From: JABFRG01 sp046351415
GTDB taxonomy: Bacteria > Myxococcota_A > Polyangia > Polyangiales > Polyangiaceae
Assembly: GCA_046351415.1 (NCBI GenBank)
Contig: JAXLYO010000001.1
Location: forward strand, 310,001 to 374,000
Length of the DNA stretch: 64,000 bases
Direction of reading: 5' to 3'
Positions 34,959-42,462 of this stretch are shown here, in pieces. Both the position numbers and the translations under genes were made by a program. The notes under the pieces are model-generated. The model worked only from the letters and a program-made list of their open reading frames with translations, ran no database searches and was not told the origin of the DNA. Each line of letters opens with the position of its first letter. Within the stretch, counting starts at the first letter, position 1.

Positions 34959-37178
34959 ATGCTTAGGCCGTCGCTCCTCGCATTTGGACCTCTTTCCCTC
35001 GCATGCGCCGTCGCCGCCGTGACGGCCTGCGGCGATGACCCGGTCGCAGTCGATCCGGTCGTCGACGCAGGGGGAGGGCCGCCGGTCGCTGCGCCATACG
35101 GTCTCGACGTGAGGCCCAAGAACGACACGTGCAAGACCGCGCCGAAACCCGTCTACGACACGGGGGTCACGTTCGAACCTGCCTTCGACGGCGTCACATT
35201 TGCCGCCCCGGTCGGTTTTCGTATGGCGCCTGGCGACCCGAATACGTTCTTCGTGATCGAGCGCTCCGGAAACATCGTCGCGATCAAACGCGGCGAGACG
35301 ACGAAGCGCACGTTCTTCTCCTTTCCGAACGGTGTCATCAACGCGGCCGGGGAGGGAGGCTTTCTTGCGTTCGCATTCCACCCGAAGTGGCCGGCGACGC
35401 CGGAGGCGTTCCTTTCGTACACGACGTTCAGCACGGAGTCTCCCGCGAACATGCGAAGCGTCGTGGCGCGAGTGCTTTCGAAGGACGGTGGACTCACGCT
35501 CGACGCCGCGACCATCGACGAGCTCTTCACCGTGCAGCAGCCGTTCAGCAATCACAACGGCGGCGATCTGTCGTTCGGCCCGGATGGCTTTCTTTATTTC
35601 GGGCTTGGGGACGGCGGCTCGGCGAACGATCCGTACAAGGCGGGCCAGGACAAGAACAAGCACCTCGGGAAAATGCTGCGTTTCGACGTGAGCGGCGTCG
35701 AGGGAAACAAGAAGTACAAGATCCCGCCTACGAACCCCTACGCGGCTGGGGGCGGACTTCCCGAAATCTATGCGCTCGGCTTCCGCAATCCGTGGCGCTG
35801 GAGCTTCGACATGCAGAGCGGCGATCTTTGGGTCGGCGACGTCGGGCAAGGGTCATGGGAAGAGGTCGACCTCGTGAAGCTCGGTGGCAATTACGGGTGG
35901 AATACACGCGAAGGAAGGCACTGCTTCCAGCCTTCGACCGGCTGCGTGACGACCGGCCTCATCGACCCCATCGCCGAACACCCGCGGAGCGAGGCACAGT
36001 CGATCACCGGCGGCTATGTCTATCGCGGCACGAGCATTCCTGCGCTCGTCGGCAAGTTCATCTATGGCGACTATGCGACGGGCAATGTCTGGGCCGTCCA
36101 AGACGAAGGCGAGGGCAAAGGTACGCCCATCAAGCTCGGAAGCATCACCGGGGGGCTCGCATCGTTCGGTCAAGACGCAGCGGGTGAGGTGTACGCGCTG
36201 CTCATTGCCAAAGGCACCATCTTCGCACTTCGTCCTTCGAAGGCGCCTCCCCCGTCGACCTTTCCGCAGCTTCTCTCGAAGACGGGCTGCGTCGACCCAG
36301 CAGATGCCAAGAAGCCCGCTGCCGGTCTCATCGGCTTCGAACCGAATTCTCCACTATGGTCCGACGGGGCGCGCAAAGAGCGATTCATGGCCCTTCCGAC
36401 CGGCGGTCGCATCTCCGTCAATGCCGCGGGCGATTGGGACTATCCGAACGGCACCGTGCTCGTCAAGACGTTCTTCCTCGACGACAAACGCGTCGAGACG
36501 CGTCTCTTCATGCGCCACGACGACGGTGAGTGGGCGGGCTACAGCTACGAGTGGAACGAAGCGCAAACGGATGCGACGCTGCTCTCGGGGTCCAAGACGA
36601 AACCGTTCGGCAGCCACGAGTGGACGTTTCCGAGTGGCGCACAATGCATGCAATGCCACACCGAGCGTGCCGGCTTCTCCCTTGGGCTCGAGACCGCCCA
36701 GCTCAACAGAGACTTCGTCTACACCCAGACGAACCGCATCTCCAACCAGCTGAAGACGCTCGACCACATCGGCCTCTTCGAACAGCCGCTCTTCGAGGGC
36801 GACGCGGCGCCAAGTGCGCTCCCCCGATATCCCGACCCGCTATCCGCAGAAGGCACAGAAGAGTCTCGTGCTCGCTCGTATCTCCATTCGAACTGCTCGC
36901 ATTGCCACAGGCCCCCCGCGGGTCGCACGGAAATCGATTTGCGGTTCTCGACCGCAATCTCGAAGACGCAAGCCTGCAACGTGGCTTCCCAGCTCGACGA
37001 TTTCGGCCTCGCCGACTCGAAGATCTTGAAGCCCGGTGACCCGAGTAAGTCGATCTTGTCTCTGCGCATTCACGCGACCGATGCGCGGCGCATGCCGGTC
37101 ATCGGCTCGAAGGTCGTCGACGAAAAGGGCGTGGCGGTCGTCGATGCATGGATCAAGGGCATCACCTCTTGCAATTGA
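34959..37178 (+). CDS. PQQ sugar dehydrogenase-like lipoprotein with di-haem C-terminus
   Basis: 739 residues with a lipoprotein signal (VTACGDD). Residues of about 60-430 are a six-bladed propeller of the soluble PQQ glucose dehydrogenase (Hhip-like) family: HNGGDLSFGPDGFLYFGLGD, RNPWRWSFDMQSGDLWVGDVG and GGNYGWNTREG are diagnostic. The C-terminal 300 residues carry two c-type haem motifs, CMQCH (C563-H567) and CSHCH (C646-H650), so electrons from sugar oxidation could pass within the chain to a respiratory carrier. It is probably a periplasmic or surface enzyme. A degraded copy of its last 33 codons occurs at about 38857-38956. It is divergent from the aldolase-like gene (38 bp). Confidence 0.88.
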   Translation: MLRPSLLAFGPLSLACAVAAVTACGDDPVAVDPVVDAGGGPPVAAPYGLDVRPKNDTCKTAPKPVYDTGVTFEPAFDGVTFAAPVGFRMAPGDPNTFFVIERSGNIVAIKRGETTKRTFFSFPNGVINAAGEGGFLAFAFHPKWPATPEAFLSYTTFSTESPANMRSVVARVLSKDGGLTLDAATIDELFTVQQPFSNHNGGDLSFGPDGFLYFGLGDGGSANDPYKAGQDKNKHLGKMLRFDVSGVEGNKKYKIPPTNPYAAGGGLPEIYALGFRNPWRWSFDMQSGDLWVGDVGQGSWEEVDLVKLGGNYGWNTREGRHCFQPSTGCVTTGLIDPIAEHPRSEAQSITGGYVYRGTSIPALVGKFIYGDYATGNVWAVQDEGEGKGTPIKLGSITGGLASFGQDAAGEVYALLIAKGTIFALRPSKAPPPSTFPQLLSKTGCVDPADAKKPAAGLIGFEPNSPLWSDGARKERFMALPTGGRISVNAAGDWDYPNGTVLVKTFFLDDKRVETRLFMRHDDGEWAGYSYEWNEAQTDATLLSGSKTKPFGSHEWTFPSGAQCMQCHTERAGFSLGLETAQLNRDFVYTQTNRISNQLKTLDHIGLFEQPLFEGDAAPSALPRYPDPLSAEGTEESRARSYLHSNCSHCHRPPAGRTEIDLRFSTAISKTQACNVASQLDDFGLADSKILKPGDPSKSILSLRIHATDARRMPVIGSKVVDEKGVAVVDAWIKGITSCN

Positions 37179-37188
37179 GCGGCTCGTG

Positions 37189-37629
37189 TCAGGGATATCG
37201 AGTCGCGCAACCCTGCTTGCAGTTTAGGTCTACGTCGGTGCAAGACTGGGAGCACTCCTTGTCGCCGACCGTGCAACCGTCAAGGTTGCAGTTATTCAAA
37301 AGGCCAATGCAGTCGTTGCGACACGTTGTGAGATCCGTGCGGTACCTCGTGTCGCACTCTTGTTTGCAGAACAGGTCTTTGCGGTAGCAAGTGCCGTAGC
37401 AGAAGGCGTCACCCGCCTTACAGTTGAACTGCGTGCACGAGTTCACGGCCGTGATGCAGTCGTTCCTGCACGACGTGAGCTCGGCTCCGCTGGAACCTGA
37501 GTTCGAAGAGCTCGACGAGGTCGCTGTCTCGCCGCTCCCGCTCCCACCTCCGCTACTCGAGCTCGTTCCTCCTGAACTGCACGCGAGCAGCAGGTAGAAG
37601 GACAGGTTCGCCACGCGGGGAAGCATCAT
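37189..37629 (-). CDS. Lipoprotein with two tandem Cys repeats
   Basis: About 146 residues. MMLPRVANLSFYLLLAC gives a short signal with acylated Cys17, followed by a Ser/Gly linker of about 35 residues. The rest is two tandem units of roughly 45 residues, each with about eight cysteines: SCRNDCITAVNSC...FCKQECDTRY and TCRNDCIGLLNNC...NCKQGCATRY. The repeats suggest a domain duplication giving two small disulfide knots. No named family was recognised. The start is uncertain: ATG 37659, ten codons upstream, is in frame. It is convergent with the PQQ dehydrogenase gene, 10 bp away. Confidence 0.65.
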   Translation of the reverse strand: MMLPRVANLSFYLLLACSSGGTSSSSGGGSGSGETATSSSSSNSGSSGAELTSCRNDCITAVNSCTQFNCKAGDAFCYGTCYRKDLFCKQECDTRYRTDLTTCRNDCIGLLNNCNLDGCTVGDKECSQSCTDVDLNCKQGCATRYP

Positions 37630-37659
37630 GGAAGTTCCAAATTCTGCTCGAAGCGGCAT

Positions 37660-38012
37660 GGTTTCGTTCCCTGTGTTCATGGAAGTTGGTTGAGGCGCAT
37701 CGTGAGTTCCGCTTGCGAATCCTATGCCCACAGAGTCCGTCGCGGCGGGAGCAGCCCAAACAGCGCCACCACTGCAATTGAGCGTCTTTCGAACGAACGG
37801 CATCGGGGCCTCGCATGGAGGAGTCACGGGGGCGGATATTGGCGTTCACCTCCCTTCCGAGCTTTGCTTCGAGTGCGGACAGAAAGTCACGAGTCGCTGC
37901 CATGCTGCGGCATGGAGTCCGCAGGTACCGTCGCTGGCGCCCCTCGTTATGCTGAGCAGAGGCTTGTTCGTTCGAAGCAGCACCTGGCATGTGGTGTGCA
38001 GCGTGAACATTC
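37660..38012. other. Intergenic region between two divergent lipoprotein genes
   Basis: There is no convincing gene. On the minus strand, fragments such as MAATRDFLSALEAKLGREV and, in another frame, MPFVRKTLNCSGGAVWAAP read like pieces of a broken coding sequence, but no intact frame joins them. Confidence 0.4.
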
Positions 38013-38696
38013 ATGGGCACATCGTCGAAGTCGAAAATCCGAGCGTTCGTTGCGATTCTTCTTCTCGTCGTGGAGGGGTGCGCTGCGGGAACTCCGACCA
38101 CGAGCAGCGACAATGGCCAATCTTCAACTGCGAGCGCCGACGTAGGCGGAAGCGACTCGCAAAGCAGCGACGCCAGAGCACCAGAGATAGCTCCCACCGT
38201 AAAATGGATGGTGTTCGTTTCGAAGGTCCCCGACTTTTACGGAACCAAGTCGGGCGGAACTCGCGGCGCCGATGCAAAGTGCCAAAGCAACGCGAGCGCT
38301 GCAGGTCTGCCGGGCCGCTTCCGTGCGTGGATCTCCACCGAGACGGTAGACGCCATCGATCGCGTGCCCGAAGGCGGGCCCTGGCACAACGTGAAGTCGG
38401 GTGGACCGCTCGGTGAACTCGTGTTCGAAAGTCGTGATGCCTGGAAGGACCGCCCGCGCGCTGATATCGAGACCGAGGACGGCAATCCCAACGAGGAATA
38501 CTTCTGGACGGGAACACTCGAAGGTGGCGTGCGTGGCAAGACATGCGATTCTTGGAGTTCGAGTTCGCAAGGCAAAGTCGGCACTGTCGGAACTGGCGCA
38601 GCCTACTATTCCGATGCGCGCAATACATGGACCGCCTCCTGGGACGAAGGAATGTGCGAAGGCCGAGCAGCACTGCTTTGCTATCAGTACGAGTAG
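38013..38696 (+). CDS. DUF1554-like lipoprotein
   Basis: 227 residues; lipobox cysteine at about residue 23 (LVVEGCAAG), then a Ser/Thr-rich linker. The C-terminal 160 residues (KWMVFVSKVPDFYG, ADAKCQSNASAAGLPGRFRAWISTE, ENEGRAALLCYQYE-like ending) resemble the DUF1554 fold, a C-type-lectin/collagen-like domain found in Leptospira and myxobacterial surface proteins, with conserved Cys at both ends. The role is probably surface binding; no ligand is known. A hairpin follows the stop. It is divergent from the Cys-repeat lipoprotein. Confidence 0.75.
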   Translation: MGTSSKSKIRAFVAILLLVVEGCAAGTPTTSSDNGQSSTASADVGGSDSQSSDARAPEIAPTVKWMVFVSKVPDFYGTKSGGTRGADAKCQSNASAAGLPGRFRAWISTETVDAIDRVPEGGPWHNVKSGGPLGELVFESRDAWKDRPRADIETEDGNPNEEYFWTGTLEGGVRGKTCDSWSSSSQGKVGTVGTGAAYYSDARNTWTASWDEGMCEGRAALLCYQYE

Positions 38697-38714
38697 TCGA
38701 AGCAGAAGAGTGAC

Positions 38715-38738
38715 GCCGAGCGACCGCAGGTCGTCGGC
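38715..38738 (+). terminator. Hairpin after the DUF1554-like gene
   Basis: GCCGA-CGACC pairs with GGTCG-TCGGC around GCA, with one bulged G, starting 18 nt after the stop at 38696. There is no U tract. Confidence 0.5.
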
Positions 38739-38812
38739 GAAGTCGGAAAGGACATCCATTGGAAGGCGAAACCAAAAATGAGCGAAACGCTGCATACCCT
38801 GAACAGCGATCG

Positions 38813-38861
38813 CTCAGGCCGGCGCCGCTGCGGCCGCCACCATCTGCGGCGGTCGAAGCAC
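38813..38861. repeat. Copy of the kinase-gene 3' end (copy 1)
   Basis: This 49-bp stretch matches 40507-40555 at 46 of 49 positions in the same plus-strand orientation. The second copy is the last 16 codons of the Ser/Thr kinase gene (minus strand); here the segment stands free, without the rest of the gene. Confidence 0.85.
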
Positions 38862-38956
38862 GTCGCACGCCGATCATCGGCGCGAAGCTCGTCGACGAGA
38901 AGGGCGTAGCCGTCGTCGATGCGTGGATTCGCGGACTCTCGGAGTGCACGCCCTGA
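38857..38956 (+). pseudogene. C-terminal fragment of a PQQ dehydrogenase-like gene
   Basis: Translation gives an ARRTPIIGAKLVDEKGVAVV segment, ending WIRGLSECTP and a stop. It corresponds to the DARRMPVIGSKVVDEKGVAV and WIKGITSCN end of the protein encoded at 34959-37178. No upstream part of that protein precedes it; instead the kinase-derived copy abuts it. A remnant of recombination is the simplest reading. A 65-residue ORF from 38759 runs through both pieces but has no independent support. Confidence 0.75.
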
Positions 38957-39084
38957 GACTTCGCAGCTTCCGTAGGCGTCGCCTTCGGGTTGGCTCGCGC
39001 CTGTTGTGGGGAGAACGTAGGGTCGTCCGGAGCCCCCTTCCAGACTTTGTGCGTCGCTGGGAATCTACCGCTGCGCGGCTTACC

Positions 39085-39603
39085 ATGGTCGGCATGGATC
39101 GTCGCTGGACAGCACTGCCATCGCTCGATGGAGCCGCCCTACAGCTTGGTCGCGAGCTAGCATTGGCGGTACCTGTGGCCGAGCAGCCAGGTTGGGCCGC
39201 GAGTGTCCTTGCAATCTGCGACGCGCGATATGGCGGTGTGACACCCGTCCAGGATGTATTGCGACTTGCCGGGAGTGCGGATGTCGGGGCGTGGACCCAG
39301 GCGAAGGCTGCCTTTACATGTGTGCGCGCCGTGCTGTTGGCTGAGTCTTCGAGGCGGAACAAGTCACGAGGGACGGGGACGGAAAGTGGTGACAAGCAGA
39401 AGCTGGCCCACCGCAAGATTGCGTTGCTCTACGTCGCGGAGGTCGTTGCGAAGATCACATACAACGCGTCTGGATGCCCGGCGCCTTTCGACGACGATTC
39501 GCCGTACTGGCTAGCGCCCAATGCACGCCATTTCGCTGACGTATGCAACGAGCCAGGGATGACCATGCGCCTTTGGCAGGCACTGAGTCGGACGACTCGT
39601 TAG
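39085..39603 (+). CDS. Hypothetical protein
   Basis: About 172 residues from ATG 39085 (MVGMDRRWTAL). It appears soluble and mostly helical with alternating Ala/Leu-rich segments (LGRELALAVPVAEQPGW; HRKIALLYVAEVVAKIT) and a C-terminal DDDSPYWLAPNARHFADVC. There is no signal peptide, membrane segment or known motif. Codon use is somewhat less GC-biased than in neighbouring genes. It follows the mosaic segment, so it may have arrived or been rearranged with it. No family was recognised; the start is uncertain, and ATG 39094 is an alternative. Confidence 0.45.
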   Translation: MVGMDRRWTALPSLDGAALQLGRELALAVPVAEQPGWAASVLAICDARYGGVTPVQDVLRLAGSADVGAWTQAKAAFTCVRAVLLAESSRRNKSRGTGTESGDKQKLAHRKIALLYVAEVVAKITYNASGCPAPFDDDSPYWLAPNARHFADVCNEPGMTMRLWQALSRTTR

Positions 39604-39724
39604 CTCGCGCACCACGTGTGGACACGGCCGCGACGTTTTCGTCCTCGAGCCGAAAGTAGGCAGTGGAGGGGGACCGCCATTCGGGGGCACCGCTGGAACG
39701 TTGCTTCATCCATTTCTGCGAGGC

Positions 39725-40393
39725 TTACGAAAGCGAAAGTGGAGCGCCGCAATGGCGGCATGGGACGGATTGGCCTGGTCGGCGGTGCACGATGTTGCCC
39801 GAGCCACATTGCGTGCAATGTGCAGATACTTGCTGAAACGTATCGTCCACGTTTGCAGAGAGCAGAACACCCTGTTCGATGTCGAGGCGGCCCCGGATAT
39901 ACCCTTCCGCCAGCGCTTGGAGGACGAATTGGCGCGTTTGCGCAGCGTCGAGCTGCAGGTCCGCTTGGAGGAGGGGCATGGGCAGTTGGGCGCTCGCGGC
40001 CATGAGTCCCATGAGTTTTCCGATTCGTTCTGCCAGCCTTTTTCTCTTCCTGGCCCACAGGCCGAGCGCAATCGCACCACCTAGAAAGGGCAGGCCCAGC
40101 ACGACCGTCATGATGATAGGGCCGGCGTCGAGATCATCGAACGCCATCCCGATCGCGCACAAGTTGCAGCCCGTCGACCAAAAGACCAAGAACCCGACGA
40201 GCACCCAGATCGCGGCAGATGGGCCTTGAGGGACCGGGCGGCCGGCGGGCGTGATGATCGCGATGACCCCTGGCGCCATGAAGGGGCCGGGTCCAGACGC
40301 GGGATACGATGGGTGAGGCCGATACGCGTGCCCGCCCAGTTGCTGCGGCGTGCGACCGGGAGGCGGCAAGTAGGGGCGAGGGACGAAGGACAC
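39725..40393 (-). CDS. Membrane protein with C-terminal zinc ribbon
   Basis: About 222 residues from a GTG with GGAG upstream. A Pro-rich N-terminus (about 1-60) leads into two transmembrane helices (about 65-110: AAIWVLVGFLVFWSTG and PIIMTVVLGLPFLGGAIALG). Then comes a soluble helical part and a C-terminal zinc ribbon with CTQCGSG and CRHCGAP. The arrangement suggests an inner-membrane protein with a cytoplasmic metal-binding tail. The function is unknown. It lies downstream of the kinase gene on the same strand, 114 bp apart, and might be a partner or substrate; this is inference from position. Confidence 0.6.
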   Translation of the reverse strand: MSFVPRPYLPPPGRTPQQLGGHAYRPHPSYPASGPGPFMAPGVIAIITPAGRPVPQGPSAAIWVLVGFLVFWSTGCNLCAIGMAFDDLDAGPIIMTVVLGLPFLGGAIALGLWARKRKRLAERIGKLMGLMAASAQLPMPLLQADLQLDAAQTRQFVLQALAEGYIRGRLDIEQGVLLSANVDDTFQQVSAHCTQCGSGNIVHRRPGQSVPCRHCGAPLSLS

Positions 40394-40506
40394 GGGGAGG
40401 CTCCGAGCTATGTTACGGCGCGAAGCCCGCACCTCTTCCTTCGGGCCGTTCGATGGCCAAAGAGCCACGGCGTTGCGCGCGCGATCTCGCTCGCGGAGCG
40501 TGCGCT

Positions 40507-40555
40507 CTCACGCCGGCGCCGCTGCGGCTGCCACCATCTGCGGCGGTGGAAGCAC
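40507..40555. repeat. Kinase-gene 3' end (copy 2 of the 49-bp repeat)
   Basis: This is the parental copy of the segment repeated at 38813-38861. It covers the codons for the Pro/Met/Val/Ala-rich tail and the stop of the kinase gene. Confidence 0.85.
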
Positions 40556-42325
40556 CGAAAGCGACTTTCGTTCCAGCTTGTCGAGCTCCGCGAAGAGGCC
40601 ATCGAGCTCGGAGCGCCCCTTCAGTGCCGCGAGGAGCTCGCGCGATGCGGTGTTCATCGCCGTTTCGATCTCGGCGGCTTTACGGTCGACGGCGACGAGC
40701 TCTTGGCGAGCCTTCTCGCGATCCGCGTCGTGGCGCTCTTCGTCTTTCGAGAGCGCGGACCTTAGGGCGTCGATCTGGAACTCGAGGTCCGTAACGGCGC
40801 GCTTTTTCGATTGGACGAGTTCTTCCAACTCCGCGGCTGCGGAGAGCGAGGTGCGCCACTCGTCGACTTGCGCCGCCAGCTTTCGATATGCGTCGGCGAG
40901 GGTCTTCGTCGGGTTCGAGAACGCCACGCGCCCTTCTTCGCGCAGCGCTTCGTCGAGGAGCTTTCGGTACTTCTTCTTCTCGGTCTCCTTTGCGGCGTGC
41001 AGCTCTTCGATGCGCACTTCCGCATCCCGCAGCTCGGCGCGCGCCTTCGACGCGTCTTGTCCGAGCGCCTCGACAGCACTGCCGAACCGCTGCCTGTTTT
41101 CGCGCTCGCTCATGTCGACTTGTGTGAGGTTCGCGTGAACGGGCAGCCTGCTCGCATCGACCTCCGCACGCTGCACGAGGAGCTCCGCCAGCGCTTTCTC
41201 GTGATCTGCGAGCACCTTGGGGGCGAGGCCAAGCTCACCGAACGCGCGCGCGAGCATCTCGCGATAGATGCGGATGCGCTCTTCCCACACCGTGCCCGAC
41301 GTCTCTCGCTGCGTCATGGGAGCGGGCTCGATGGGGGCGAGACCGCTGTCGGGGATGTGCACCGTGGTCACGCCTGCGAGGAGGAGCAGCTCGGCCTCGA
41401 GGCTGTGTGCATCGACCGGTCGCGCCTTCGCATCCTTCGCGAGGAGACGTTGGATGAGATCTTCGAGGCCGGGGGTGACGGCGGGGTTTTTCGCCCGCGC
41501 GGAAGGGGGAGGCTCTCGCAGGTGCTTCACGAAATACGTTCCGACATCGGGAGCCTCGAAGACCATCTGGCCGGTCATGAGCTCGTAGAACAAACAACCA
41601 AGGGCGTAGAGGTCGTCGCCAGGGGCGGCGTCGTGCCCCTTGATGCGCTCCGGCGACATGTATTGCGGCGTTCCGAAGAGTTCGCCTTGGCCCGTGAGCC
41701 GTGAGTCGGAGTTGGCCCGCGCGATGCCGAAGTCGAGCAGCTTCACCTGTTCCAGCGTCTGCGTGTTCGAGTTGGACACGAGGCCCTCGGGGAGCGCCGT
41801 CTTGCAGAGGAAGATGTTCTCGGGCTTCAGGTCGCGGTGAATGACGCCCAAGTCGTGGGCGCGTGCGATACCGCGAGCACACTGAATCATGATCGAAAAC
41901 GCGCGCGTCAGTTCGACGGGGCCTTCGTTCACGACGGAAGCCAAGAGCTCTCCTTCGAGGAGTTCCATGGCGATGAACACGGTTCCATCCTCTGTCTCGC
42001 CGAGCTCGAAGATCTCGATGATGTTGGGATGGGTGAGCCGTGCAGCGTGCCTTGCCTCGCGACGGAAGCGTTCGACGACCTTGGCGTCGGTCATCAACAT
42101 CGGATTCAGGATCTTGAGCGCAACGAGGCGGTCGGACGGCTTCTGCCTTGCCCGATACACCGTGGCCATGCCGCCTTCGCCGACGATTCCCTCGATGAGA
42201 TAGCGACCTCCGACCATCGAACCCAGCCTCGGATCTTCGAAGGGGAGGAGCGTCTCCCGATCGTGGAGGACACACGTCTGTGTGTCGTCCGAAAAGCGCA
42301 GGTTGCAGCGCGGGCAGATCTTCAT
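40508..42325 (-). CDS. Ser/Thr protein kinase with zinc ribbon and coiled coil
   Basis: 605 residues. The N-terminus has a CPRC...C zinc-ribbon-like start (CPRCNLRFSDDTQTC), then a Hanks-type kinase domain (about 42-300): glycine loop GEGGMATVY, Lys71, Glu90, HRDLKPEN with catalytic Asp165 and DFG Asp198. All key residues are present, so it should be active. After the kinase comes a charged coiled-coil region (about 400-590) instead of a transmembrane segment, so it is probably cytosolic and oligomeric. It ends in Ala/Pro. The last 16 codons are duplicated at 38813-38861. It is divergent from the VanW gene, and the target is unknown. Confidence 0.9.
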   Translation of the reverse strand: MKICPRCNLRFSDDTQTCVLHDRETLLPFEDPRLGSMVGGRYLIEGIVGEGGMATVYRARQKPSDRLVALKILNPMLMTDAKVVERFRREARHAARLTHPNIIEIFELGETEDGTVFIAMELLEGELLASVVNEGPVELTRAFSIMIQCARGIARAHDLGVIHRDLKPENIFLCKTALPEGLVSNSNTQTLEQVKLLDFGIARANSDSRLTGQGELFGTPQYMSPERIKGHDAAPGDDLYALGCLFYELMTGQMVFEAPDVGTYFVKHLREPPPSARAKNPAVTPGLEDLIQRLLAKDAKARPVDAHSLEAELLLLAGVTTVHIPDSGLAPIEPAPMTQRETSGTVWEERIRIYREMLARAFGELGLAPKVLADHEKALAELLVQRAEVDASRLPVHANLTQVDMSERENRQRFGSAVEALGQDASKARAELRDAEVRIEELHAAKETEKKKYRKLLDEALREEGRVAFSNPTKTLADAYRKLAAQVDEWRTSLSAAAELEELVQSKKRAVTDLEFQIDALRSALSKDEERHDADREKARQELVAVDRKAAEIETAMNTASRELLAALKGRSELDGLFAELDKLERKSLSVLPPPQMVAAAAAPA

Positions 42326-42462
42326 GGGCCGGATGGTCAGCGTATCGGTCCCGGGCCACGGCTGCAATGCTGGGCGCCGCCGGAAAATCGCTCGAGTCGT
42401 GCGTGGTTTGCCTCGAGGGGCCGGAATAGCGCATACTTCGCGGGGCGTTTCTACCCTCGGAC

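Larger units (their letters stand above)
38697..39084. other. Intergenic mosaic region
   Basis: The region contains a terminator-like hairpin (38715-38738), a copy of the 3' end of the kinase gene (38813-38861) and a decayed copy of the 3' end of the PQQ dehydrogenase gene (38857-38956). No intact gene is supported. Confidence 0.6.

Noticed and set aside
38759..38956. 65-codon ORF across the mosaic segment as a real gene
   Set aside because: Its parts are explained by copies of two neighbouring gene ends and it has no ribosome site or independent domain.
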